Assembly: GCA_025558095.1 (NCBI GenBank)
Contig: JAIVFI010000026.1
Location: forward strand, 372,001 to 436,000
DNA from: Hyaloraphidium curvatum
Taxonomy: Eukaryota; Monoblepharomycota; Hyaloraphidiomycetes; Hyaloraphidiales; Hyaloraphidiaceae
Length of the DNA stretch: 64,000 bases
Direction of reading: 5' to 3'
Each line of letters begins with the position of its first letter. Position 1 is the first letter of the stretch. Of the stretch, positions 35,419 to 42,417 are shown piece after piece. The notes under the pieces are model-generated. The model had not been told where the DNA came from. It searched no databases and saw only the letters and a program-made list of their open reading frames with translations. A program made the translations under genes and the position numbers.

Positions 35419-35886
35419 ATGTCGACGACCCAGATCTCGGAAAGACTGGCCCTCGACCTCATGGGTATCATAGCGCGGGGTCAGGTTCCCGTCCTCGTCT
35501 TCGTGGGCCCACCGCCGCTGTCAGAGCCGACGGACATTGCCGTGCTACCTGCCGCCGACTATGCCGCCGCTGCGGCGCTGAAGGACGCGACGCCGTTCGC
35601 GGAGATGGTCATCGACACTTTCCAACTCAAGAAGACCACCACCAAGGCGACTTGCGAGAAGGCCGGCTGCAAGAAGAAAGGCGTTCGCAAGCTGGTCTGG
35701 CTGACGAGCCTGCAACCACGCACCCACCAGTTCGACACCAACCTGCCTTTCATCATCGTCTCCCCCTTCCACGCCTGCTGGAAGCACATGACGGAGCTGA
35801 ACGACGTGGCGGTGATGGGCATGAAGTCGGCATTGGGAGGGGATCCGGACAAGCACACCTTCACGACGGTGGCATACCACGGATGA
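35419..35886 (+). CDS. Small Cys-containing unknown protein
   Basis: A 155-residue product starting MSTTQISERLALDLMG. It looks like one folded alpha/beta domain: an early strand pair (VPVLVFVGPPPL), helices, a CEKAGCKKKG motif that could form a metal site with later Cys/His (FHACWKHM), and a compact end. The coding signal is good throughout. No known domain recognised. It lies downstream of a GC-rich stretch and 760 bases upstream of the next small gene. Confidence 0.5.
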   Translation: MSTTQISERLALDLMGIIARGQVPVLVFVGPPPLSEPTDIAVLPAADYAAAAALKDATPFAEMVIDTFQLKKTTTKATCEKAGCKKKGVRKLVWLTSLQPRTHQFDTNLPFIIVSPFHACWKHMTELNDVAVMGMKSALGGDPDKHTFTTVAYHG

Positions 35887-36159
35887 ATGTGTACACCTGA
35901 CGGCGAAATTCATTCGCATCCGCGACTTCACCGTCAAACGGATGTGAGAACTCGGGGGCTGCAGCGACGGCAGGCGAGAACGGGGCGCCGAACCGCTTCA
36001 TCCACAAACGCCCGACAGACCGCAGCCACTCTTTTCGCTTGCGCCTCACATGCGCGCGTCACACCAGTGCGCCCCCTGCCCCCCCCCCTGCTCCACACAC
36101 CTCCGCAACCCCCGCACATCGCGTGACGACCGCTTGGGCACTTTGCCCCTCGCCTCCTG

Positions 36160-36276
36160 CGCCGTTATGCGCGCGCCTGCGCCTTGCCTCGCATCCTGCG
36201 CCGTTATGCGCGCGCCTGCGCCTTGCCTCGCATCCTGCGCCGTTATGCGCGCGCCTGCGCCTTGCCCCGACACGGC
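36160..36276. repeat. 39-bp tandem repeat, three copies
   Basis: The unit begins CGCCGTTATGCGCGCGCCTG and starts at 36160, 36199 and 36238, so the period is 39 bases (13 codons). It lies in a stretch (35887-36646) with no supported gene. The period is a multiple of three, so an open frame across it encodes 13-residue repeats; I treat that as incidental. The word TTATGCGCGCG resembles the end-array units. Confidence 0.7.
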
Positions 36277-36508
36277 GCCGTTGTACGCCTCCAGCTCTTT
36301 GCCCGCCACCTGCACCTTGCCCGCCACCCGCTCCCCACCCCGCCTGCAGCGCCCGCAAGCGCCCGTCCTTGCGTCACCCGCCCGGCGCCGGGCGTGGGTC
36401 GCCCCGATCGACCGCAACTCCCGCAAAACCGGCGTCGGCCGCCCTCCCGGCCGCATTTGCCCGCTCCACCGGACGGGATCAGGACCGGGTAGCGCAGACG
36501 GCACCCAG

Positions 36509-36564
36509 GTCGCTTCGGGGAGGTCCCAGAGTGCGCGGTCGGCGGTGGGGCTGCGAAGCAGGGG
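36509..36564. repeat. Dispersed GC-rich intergenic repeat, copy 1
   Basis: Shares GGGGAGGTC..., AGTGCGCGGTCGGC and GGGGCTGCGAAGCAGGGG with copies at 37883-37977 and 39348-39443. This copy is the shortest, lacking the TGACGCCTCC end. Confidence 0.5.
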
Positions 36565-36646
36565 GGCCGCTGGGAGTGCTGCTGCTGCGTGCGACCCCAG
36601 CCGTCCGTTCCGTTTTTCTCTAGAGTCATTGACAAAGGATTCTCCG

Positions 36647-36838
36647 ATGCCATACCACAAGAAGACTGCTACGGAGTGCTTTGTTGCGATCGAAGCGGAT
36701 CATATGCCCACTTCGACGTCGTTCACACTCCCCGTTTCGGCTGCCGCGCCCGCAAACCCCGTGGCGGGACAGGTCTATTGGAACACCACGATGGGGCGGT
36801 TGTGCATCTGGAATGGCAGCACGTGGACCGCACTCTGA
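36647..36838 (+). CDS. 63-residue tail-fibre-like small protein
   Basis: A short product starting MPYHKKTATECFVAIEADHM. Its last 30 residues (PVAGQVYWNTTMGRLCIWNG, then STWTAL) match the short G-x-hydrophobic-Y/W-NTT...L-x-hydrophobic-W/YNG-T-W motif often seen in phage tail-fibre and virion surface proteins. The frame upstream is repeat-derived, so the ATG at 36647 is the likely start. It may be a small virion surface component. The motif is real but short. Confidence 0.45.
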   Translation: MPYHKKTATECFVAIEADHMPTSTSFTLPVSAAAPANPVAGQVYWNTTMGRLCIWNGSTWTAL

Positions 36839-36929
36839 TCTGAATTCATGCTTCGAATTCGTGTGTTTGGAAGCAGTTTGCAATCGAAAACTCTCTGCAG
36901 TCGCCGTCCCCGCTCCGCTCCTCGGCCAG

Positions 36930-37535
36930 TCACCCGACAGTGACCTGGGTCACGCGCCCTGCTCCGTCCACCCACGCCGTAGCGCGGTCATCACGACTCT
37001 CCATCGTCATCGGCTGCCCGTCAGCAATGCGGACCCACATCCCCAGCTCGGCAAACTTTGCCTTCACTTCGTCAACATGCAGTTTTCGCCTCTCGACGTC
37101 GCTTGCGAGGAGCGTCGCTTGCGCGTGCCGGCGCTGGAGGAACTCCGCGGACGGACCCGGCGGTAACGGAGGCGAGTCCCCGAGGTCCATGGGAGCCCCG
37201 ACCGCCACCAAGTTTGGGTCGTCTTCGTCGGTGGGGAACGGACCTTCAAAGTTTGGTGGCGCCCAGCGAGCCGGAACCCCCGGGGTCAAGCTCCATTCAG
37301 CAGTCCCGAAAACAAAGGAGGTCGGGAGTACGGGATCTCCGATGGGCGCCTGCCGGGACACAGAAGCCGAGAAGGCGGAATTTGCCGTCATCTGGTACAG
37401 AGGGGGAGTCGCCGGACGAGGTCGCTCCTCTGTCTTAGCGTTGTGGCGCGGGGCAAACACCACAACCAGCACGATCATCGCCGCGACCAGGAGCGCGCCC
37501 CCGACGATGACGAAGAGCGGAATCCGGCTTGCCAT
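36930..37535 (-). CDS. N-terminally anchored membrane protein
   Basis: A 201-residue product starting MASRIPLFVIVGGALLVAAM. Residues 5-29 are one hydrophobic helix followed by basic residues. The rest is a soluble domain with Pro-rich loops and an alpha-helical stretch (AEFLQRRHAQATLLASDVERRKLHVDEVK, split), ending in a beta-rich segment. The frame is open 47 codons further upstream, but the ATG at 37535 puts the helix at the N terminus. A virion membrane protein is likely in this context. No family recognised. Confidence 0.5.
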   Translation of the reverse strand: MASRIPLFVIVGGALLVAAMIVLVVVFAPRHNAKTEERPRPATPPLYQMTANSAFSASVSRQAPIGDPVLPTSFVFGTAEWSLTPGVPARWAPPNFEGPFPTDEDDPNLVAVGAPMDLGDSPPLPPGPSAEFLQRRHAQATLLASDVERRKLHVDEVKAKFAELGMWVRIADGQPMTMESRDDRATAWVDGAGRVTQVTVG

Positions 37536-38075
37536 CGTGGGTGCGTGCGAGCGTTGCAAGAAAACAACGCCCATCCGACGAGCATCACGACCCCGGCCAC
37601 TCCGACTCCGTCGGCACCCCGGCCCACCGGTGACGACCCCGGTCTCCGGAAGCGGCGCCTTGCTCCCTGTCCCCACTTTCGCGGCGTCCTGCGTGGACCC
37701 CGCCTTTCGCGCCTGCAGCGCCCCCGGCGCCTCCGCCGCCTGTCGCGCTCAACCCCGGGCCCGCCACACACGCCAAACTGGGACGACGGCCTTGCACGCG
37801 GGCTCACGGTCGCGCGGAGAGGTTGCATGTGTCTCAAGCGCCCGACACCGCAGCGGCGCGGCGCTGGGCGACTGGTGGCGGCCAGGACGCTGTCGGGGAG
37901 GTCACCGGAAGTGCGGGGGCGGCGGGGGTTTGCGGAGCAGGGAGTGCTGGGGTCGCACGGAGGTGACGCCTCCCGTGGGTGCACGCCGCGCGGCGATCGG
38001 CGCCCGCCGCCAGGGTGCGCCGCCGCGGGCCTCTACCGATGAGTTGACCAAACATTTTCGCGTGCCCCTCCCAGC
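37536..38075. other. Intergenic stretch with repeat copy 2
   Basis: About 540 bases between divergent genes. Apart from the repeat at 37883-37977 I see no gene or clear promoter motif. Confidence 0.4.
37883..37977. repeat. Dispersed GC-rich intergenic repeat, copy 2
   Basis: Begins AGGACGCTGTCGGGGAGGTC and ends GGTGACGCCTCCCGTG. It matches copy 3 (39348-39443) over its whole length with scattered differences, and copy 1 over the middle. Confidence 0.55.
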
Positions 38076-39290
38076 ATGACGGCTCCGCTCCAGCTGCTAC
38101 CAAGAGAAATCGTCGCGGCGATCGCCGCCAGATCCGTTGACAGCTGCCTCGAATGCATGCGAACCCAGGTGGAGGACCCGCCGTCCCGCGGACGGGACGG
38201 ACCGGCAAAGATCAAGCAAGTTTGCGCTGAAATGACCAATCAGCGAAAGGTGAGCACGCTTTTCAAGGACACGATCGACAAACGCTGGAAGACACTAATG
38301 GCACTCCGCGATCTGGAAGGCACGTTTGTGTCCATTCTGCAAGATGAACGTCTCTTCCAGGACGCAATCCATTCGTGGTTTTTCTGGAATCTGTGGTTGC
38401 AAGTGCACCCGCAGCGCCCTGTCTTTTCGATCGGCAGGCTTTTTGCACGCCTCAGACACGCCCCGATCGCCCAGGTGGAAGCCGTGCTCACGGACCTCGT
38501 CACCCATGACGTGCGTGCGTTCCTACCCCGGAAGCCGGATCCCACCGTCGGGCCGCTGGTCGCTCGCCTTCTGTCGGATCCTCCGGCGCCCGACGTCCTG
38601 CGCCGCTTTCTCGGCTGGCTCTCGGACGCCCCTGTATTGCGCGGCCAAGTCCCCTTCACCAACCCCTCGGCCGTGCGCACCGCCGCCGACATCGTAGCCA
38701 TTTTGGAGTACCGCATCTTTGCCCCCAAGCAAGTGCTTGCCGCGGCCATGCGTGTGCCCACGCAGCTGGAGACGGGCACGCTGTCCCAGCTCTACAACGC
38801 CTTCTCCGGCGGCATTGATCTGCGGGGACTGCACCTGCCTGCCGAACACCTGATCGATCTTCTCGTCAACAGCCCGGGCTTTGTGCGCGACTTTCGTGGC
38901 AGCGCGCAGCTGCTCACGTGGTTGATCCTGGAGTTTGTCTTTGCCGACAATGGCGGCGAACATGAGACGGTGGCCGAGCTGCTGGAGGCGTTTCCGACGA
39001 CGGATTACCTGGACGCCGCACGAGTTCGCCCCGAAAAGGCCGCGGAGACCGTCCTGAGTGCCGTGTGGACCGCTGTTGACGAGCAGGAATTCTACGACTG
39101 GACGGCGCTTGAACGCCTTCCGCTGCTACGACGGCTGGCGGACGCCCTGCCGCCGACGCTCCTCGTCCCGGACGGATTGCTCTGGAAGCCGGGAAGACCG
39201 GACGTTTCCAGCGTCCTCACGCGCGTGTTTTTCGGCAACGCTTCAAAGCAGGTCCGATTGCAGAAGAAGTGGGCTGAAAGGGACCTCTGA
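38076..39290 (+). CDS. F-box-like protein, tandem paralogue 1
   Basis: A 404-residue protein starting MTAPLQLLPREIVAAIAARS. The first 20 residues resemble the start of an F-box (LLPREIVAAIA). The rest is a helical domain shared along its whole length with 40142-41356, including NQRKV..LFKD.ID+RWK.LM, VHPQR, VTHDVRAFLP, FLGWLSDAP and ALPPTLL.DGLLW+P. The two genes are in tandem and have equal length, so they arose by duplication. Skp1 binding is inferred from the N terminus only; the large shared domain is unrecognised and may bind the target. Confidence 0.6.
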   Translation: MTAPLQLLPREIVAAIAARSVDSCLECMRTQVEDPPSRGRDGPAKIKQVCAEMTNQRKVSTLFKDTIDKRWKTLMALRDLEGTFVSILQDERLFQDAIHSWFFWNLWLQVHPQRPVFSIGRLFARLRHAPIAQVEAVLTDLVTHDVRAFLPRKPDPTVGPLVARLLSDPPAPDVLRRFLGWLSDAPVLRGQVPFTNPSAVRTAADIVAILEYRIFAPKQVLAAAMRVPTQLETGTLSQLYNAFSGGIDLRGLHLPAEHLIDLLVNSPGFVRDFRGSAQLLTWLILEFVFADNGGEHETVAELLEAFPTTDYLDAARVRPEKAAETVLSAVWTAVDEQEFYDWTALERLPLLRRLADALPPTLLVPDGLLWKPGRPDVSSVLTRVFFGNASKQVRLQKKWAERDL

Positions 39291-39298
39291 TGCTCCCG

Positions 39299-39346
39299 AG
39301 GGTCTTAAGGCAAGGAGGCCAAACGCAAGCGTTTCCCTGAATGAGT
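39299..39346. promoter_or_regulatory. Conserved intergenic element 1
   Basis: GGTCTTAAGGCAAGGAGGCC followed by AAACGCAAGCGTTT and ATGAGTGAG recurs at 40038-40083 with few changes, upstream of the second paralogue. The GGTCTTAA core also precedes the start of 26559-27242. It may be a shared promoter or transcript-end signal. Confidence 0.4.
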
Positions 39347-39347
39347 G

Positions 39348-39443
39348 AGGACGCTGTCGGGGAGGTCACCGGGAGTGCGCGGTCGGCCGTGGGGGCTGCG
39401 AAGCAGGGGCACGCTGGGGTGGCACTGGGGTGACGCCTCCTGT
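39348..39443. repeat. Dispersed GC-rich intergenic repeat, copy 3
   Basis: Begins GGACGCTGTCGGGGAGGTCA and ends GGTGACGCCTCCTGTG. It closely matches copy 2 and lies directly after the conserved GGTCTTAA element. Confidence 0.55.
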
Positions 39444-39502
39444 GGTGCGCCGCGCGACTGGTGCTCCGTCAGCCGCCAAAGTGAGCGCACGGATCCGTGC
39501 AT

Positions 39503-40012
39503 TCAACGCTCACGTGTACACTTCTTTGCATGTGTCGCGCAGAAACGGCCCCCAGGGCGCGCGGCCTTGCTGCACCAACGGTGAGCGGTAGTCGCCCAGC
39601 ATGCGCATTTTGGCTGCGAAGGCGGACGGCGCACGGGCACCGGCGAGGGCGGGCGGCGCACGGGCGAGGGAGAACGGCGCACGGGCGAGGGAGAACGGTG
39701 CACCGGCGAGGGAGAACGGACCAGGCGGGCAGGGCCGCTTGCCCGTGCCTTGATCACCTTGCCCTCGCCCGCCAGCACCTGCGCGGCATCCATGTCGGCG
39801 CGGATGCCAACAAACGTGGGAAAGCGCGGGACGCCCTTTTCGCTGAGCTCCTGGTAGCGGAACGTCACGACGGTCTCGCCTTTCTTGAGTCGGTGGCCGT
39901 TGATGAGCGCCATAGGCACCTTGAGCCCCACCGTCGTGCCGTTGGCCAGCTGCAGAGTCACGGCTTGCTTCCCGAACTTGGTGCCGACGTACACTCCTTC
40001 CGCGTTCCGCAT
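39503..40012 (-). CDS. SP-repeat protein with C-terminal Cys-His motif
   Basis: A 169-residue product starting MRNAEGVYVGTKFGKQAVTL. The first about 95 residues form a beta-rich domain (TLQLANGTTVGLKVPMALIN, GETVVTFRYQELSEKG, PTFVGIRADM). Then come RSPSPV repeats, and finally CACWATTAHRWCSKAARPGG followed by RFCATHAKKC. That Cys-His pattern matches the N terminus of the protein at 11836-13442. It may bind metal. The frame is open 37 codons upstream of the chosen ATG. It is antisense to the 5' extension of the frame for the following F-box-like gene, which is why I start that gene at 40142. Confidence 0.5.
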   Translation of the reverse strand: MRNAEGVYVGTKFGKQAVTLQLANGTTVGLKVPMALINGHRLKKGETVVTFRYQELSEKGVPRFPTFVGIRADMDAAQVLAGEGKVIKARASGPARLVRSPSPVHRSPSPVRRSPSPVRRPPSPVPVRRPPSQPKCACWATTAHRWCSKAARPGGRFCATHAKKCTRER

Positions 40013-40037
40013 CAGCACAATCCACGCCGGGGGCGGG

Positions 40038-40083
40038 GTCTTAAAGCGAGGAGGCCAAACGCAACCGTTTTCTGCATGAGTGA
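40038..40083. promoter_or_regulatory. Conserved intergenic element 2
   Basis: GGTCTTAAAGCGAGGAGGCC followed by AAACGCAACCGTTT and ATGAGTGAG; a near copy of 39299-39346. It lies between the divergent starts of 39503-40012 and 40142-41356 and could serve both. Confidence 0.4.
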
Positions 40084-40141
40084 GCCCAGTGCAATGGCGG
40101 ATGTGTGGGTCGCATTTTCGCACACTATCGCCAGCACTGTC

Positions 40142-41356
40142 ATGCCTCCATCAATTCGCCTTCCAACCGAACTTGTTGAGACAATTGCCTCGGAATCGGT
40201 CAATGATTGTTTCACATGCATGAAAACACATGCCGGCCCCCGCGGCCGCAGAGCCGGAGCGGCCGTCATCAAACGCGCGTGTGCGGACATGGCGAATCAA
40301 CGCAAAGTGAATTCGCTGTTCAAGGACGCCATCGATCGACGATGGAAACAGCTGATGCGGAATCGTGACACGGAGGGCACGTTTCTGAAGATCTTGCACA
40401 ATGAACACCTCTGGGAAAACGCAATCAATTCGTTCTACTACATGGCCGATCTCTGGCAGCAAGTTCATCCACAGAGAAGCATCATGGACGTTGGTCATCT
40501 GTTTGCGCAGCTCACGACAGCGCCGCTCCCCCAAGCGATCGACGTGCTGAAGGGCGTCGTGACACATGATGTTCGAGCGTTTTTGCCCAGCACAAATCTC
40601 CCCGAGGTCCAGCCGCTCGTCGACCGTTTGCTGTCGGAGCCCGAACTGCCATCGGACGTCTTGCGGGCTTTCCTCGGTTGGTTGAGCGACGCCCCTGCTC
40701 TCCACGATCGAATTCTCTTCACGAATATTGCGGCATTGCGCACGGCGGACGACGTCAAGTCGATCTTGGAATACAGGCTCTTCAAGCGGGAGCAGATCTT
40801 ATCTGAAATCGCAGAAGTGACCGAACACTTCGAAACAGGCGCCCTTTCGACGCTCTACAACGAACTCCCCGAATTTGAGCTCTGGGGAGCCAACTTGTCT
40901 GCGCGCCATCTCCTTGACCTCCTAGAAAACAGTCCGCGTTTTGTGCAAGACTTCCTGACGAGCTACCAACTCAAGGAATGGTTCATCACTGGCTTTCTCC
41001 AGAGCTTCAATGGTGGTGACTTGGCCGCTGAGCTTGTCAACGTGTTCCCGACGGACCGCTGGCTCGCCGCCCAAGGCACAAATCCCGAGGAGGCCGCTCG
41101 CTCGCTGCTCTATGCCATTTGGTGTGTCGTGCGCGACCACCCCGAGATCACCCACTGGTCACCTCTCGAACGGATTCCACTGATCCACGACGTTGCAGCC
41201 CTGCTCCCACCGACGTTCATGATTGATGACGATCTTCTTTGGAGGCCGGACGCCAACCAGGTTGTTTCCAGGATCCTGATGCGCGTGTTCCACAAAAATG
41301 CATCTGAGCATGTACGGCAGTTGGAAGATGCCTTTGCAAGCGGCCAGGTGCTCTGA
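40142..41356 (+). CDS. F-box-like protein, tandem paralogue 2
   Basis: A 404-residue paralogue of 38076-39290, starting MPPSIRLPTELVETIASESV. Conserved blocks appear in the same order: CMKTHAGP...IKRACADMANQRKVNSLFKD, VHPQRSIMDVGHLFA, VVTHDVRAFLPS, FLGWLSDAPAL, LLDLLENSPRFVQDF and LLPPTFMIDDDLLWRP. I chose this ATG because it gives exactly the paralogue's length; the frame is open far upstream but there overlaps an opposing gene. The N-terminal RLPTELVETIA again resembles the start of an F-box. The wide divergence between the copies suggests an old duplication kept by selection. Confidence 0.6.
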   Translation: MPPSIRLPTELVETIASESVNDCFTCMKTHAGPRGRRAGAAVIKRACADMANQRKVNSLFKDAIDRRWKQLMRNRDTEGTFLKILHNEHLWENAINSFYYMADLWQQVHPQRSIMDVGHLFAQLTTAPLPQAIDVLKGVVTHDVRAFLPSTNLPEVQPLVDRLLSEPELPSDVLRAFLGWLSDAPALHDRILFTNIAALRTADDVKSILEYRLFKREQILSEIAEVTEHFETGALSTLYNELPEFELWGANLSARHLLDLLENSPRFVQDFLTSYQLKEWFITGFLQSFNGGDLAAELVNVFPTDRWLAAQGTNPEEAARSLLYAIWCVVRDHPEITHWSPLERIPLIHDVAALLPPTFMIDDDLLWRPDANQVVSRILMRVFHKNASEHVRQLEDAFASGQVL

Positions 41357-41497
41357 CGAGTCGCTTGCGACGCATCCGCCGTCCGGCGAAGCGCTCCGGG
41401 GCCCGGTGTTGAGCCACGTCACGGATCGCAGGCACGGGTGGCGCGCCGATCGGCAGTCGGTGCTTCTCCACAGGTTTTCTTCGCAAATAGAAACCAC

Positions 41498-41767
41498 ATG
41501 GAGCGCTTTCTGGTAGAGGGCATCGCTCTTGGTGTTTTCCGGATCCATCCAGCGCTTTCCGGTGATGTCGTGCTGATTGAGGACGGCTGCGCCGGGCGAG
41601 TCGTGGCCCGGGCGCACCCTGCAGGCTACGTGACTGCGCCGTGGGGGCGATTGCGCCTCAGCAAGCTGGGGCAGCGCCTTGCGCGCCGTCTAGGAGTTCC
41701 CGGAAGGAGGTCCGCCAAGCACATTTTGGACGACGGCCGTTGGCTTACGCCGTACGCCGGCCGTTGA
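41498..41767 (+). CDS. Small basic protein, unknown
   Basis: An 89-residue product starting MERFLVEGIALGVFRIHPAL. It has a beta-rich first half (VVLIEDGCAGRVVARAHPAG) and a basic second half (RLRLSKLGQRLARRLGVPGR). It follows paralogue 2 on the same strand by 140 bases. No domain recognised; moderate coding signal. Confidence 0.4.
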   Translation: MERFLVEGIALGVFRIHPALSGDVVLIEDGCAGRVVARAHPAGYVTAPWGRLRLSKLGQRLARRLGVPGRRSAKHILDDGRWLTPYAGR

Positions 41768-42417
41768 CCGCGGGGTGCGCAAGCTCGCTCACCGGCGCCC
41801 CCTGATCCATTCACGGGACGCGGCCAAGTTGGAGAGGGCAATACAAGCAATGCGGGCAGCCTTGAACAGGACATAGTCGTGTATCGGGGCTAGTTGGTAC
41901 ATTCCCCCGTCTAGAGATCCGCATTCAAGGTCCTGGCGTCGCACATGGAGGCAAGCATCGCAACTATCGTCTACCAGCGACGTAGATGCTGTTTTGTGCC
42001 ACCTGCTTCGCAATCACATGTCCGGTTCGCACTGCGTTGGCGCGACCCGACCGGGGGTACCCGGTCCCGACCGGGGGTACGACCGGGGGCCCGGTCCGGG
42101 GTGTAGCCATATAAACGCAAGCGCCAGACCATCTCGCAACACGACCCTTCTCTTCCGACGCCTAGTAGCGGGCCGCTTGGGTATCTGACGCGTCTCAATC
42201 GAAGTTGTTTGTGGGTCCAGCGGCGCGCGCGGCGCAGCGCTGAGCACTCAGTATCTGACAATTCCCGGCACCGCACCTCCGCGTCTGCCCGTGCCACCGC
42301 ATCAAATCGCAGAGCTCCAAGCAAACGGCGGGCGCCTTGTGACACCCTCCGCCGCTTGGCGGCGACGAGCGACCCCGTCCCGACCGGCACCCTCTCGGCC
42401 CGACTCCTGCCGACGCA
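41768..42417. other. Upstream region of the MULE gene
   Basis: About 650 bases without a supported gene. It contains the GC-rich repeats and TATA-like word listed separately. Confidence 0.4.
42047..42117 (+). promoter_or_regulatory. Candidate promoter: CCGACCGGGGGTAC repeats and TATA-like box
   Basis: CCGACCGGGGGTAC occurs at 42047 and 42067 and a truncated GACCGGGGG at 42081. CATATAAAC follows at 42109-42117, the best TATA-like word near the MULE start codon 300 bases downstream. Confidence 0.4.

Noticed and set aside
36050-36646. Coding use of the 13-residue repeat frame
   Set aside because: The 39-base period alone keeps the frame open; composition is not protein-like and the small gene has its own start.
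39497-40141. N-terminal extension of the second F-box-like paralogue
   Set aside because: Antisense to the SP-repeat protein gene, and starting at 40142 gives exactly the paralogue's length.
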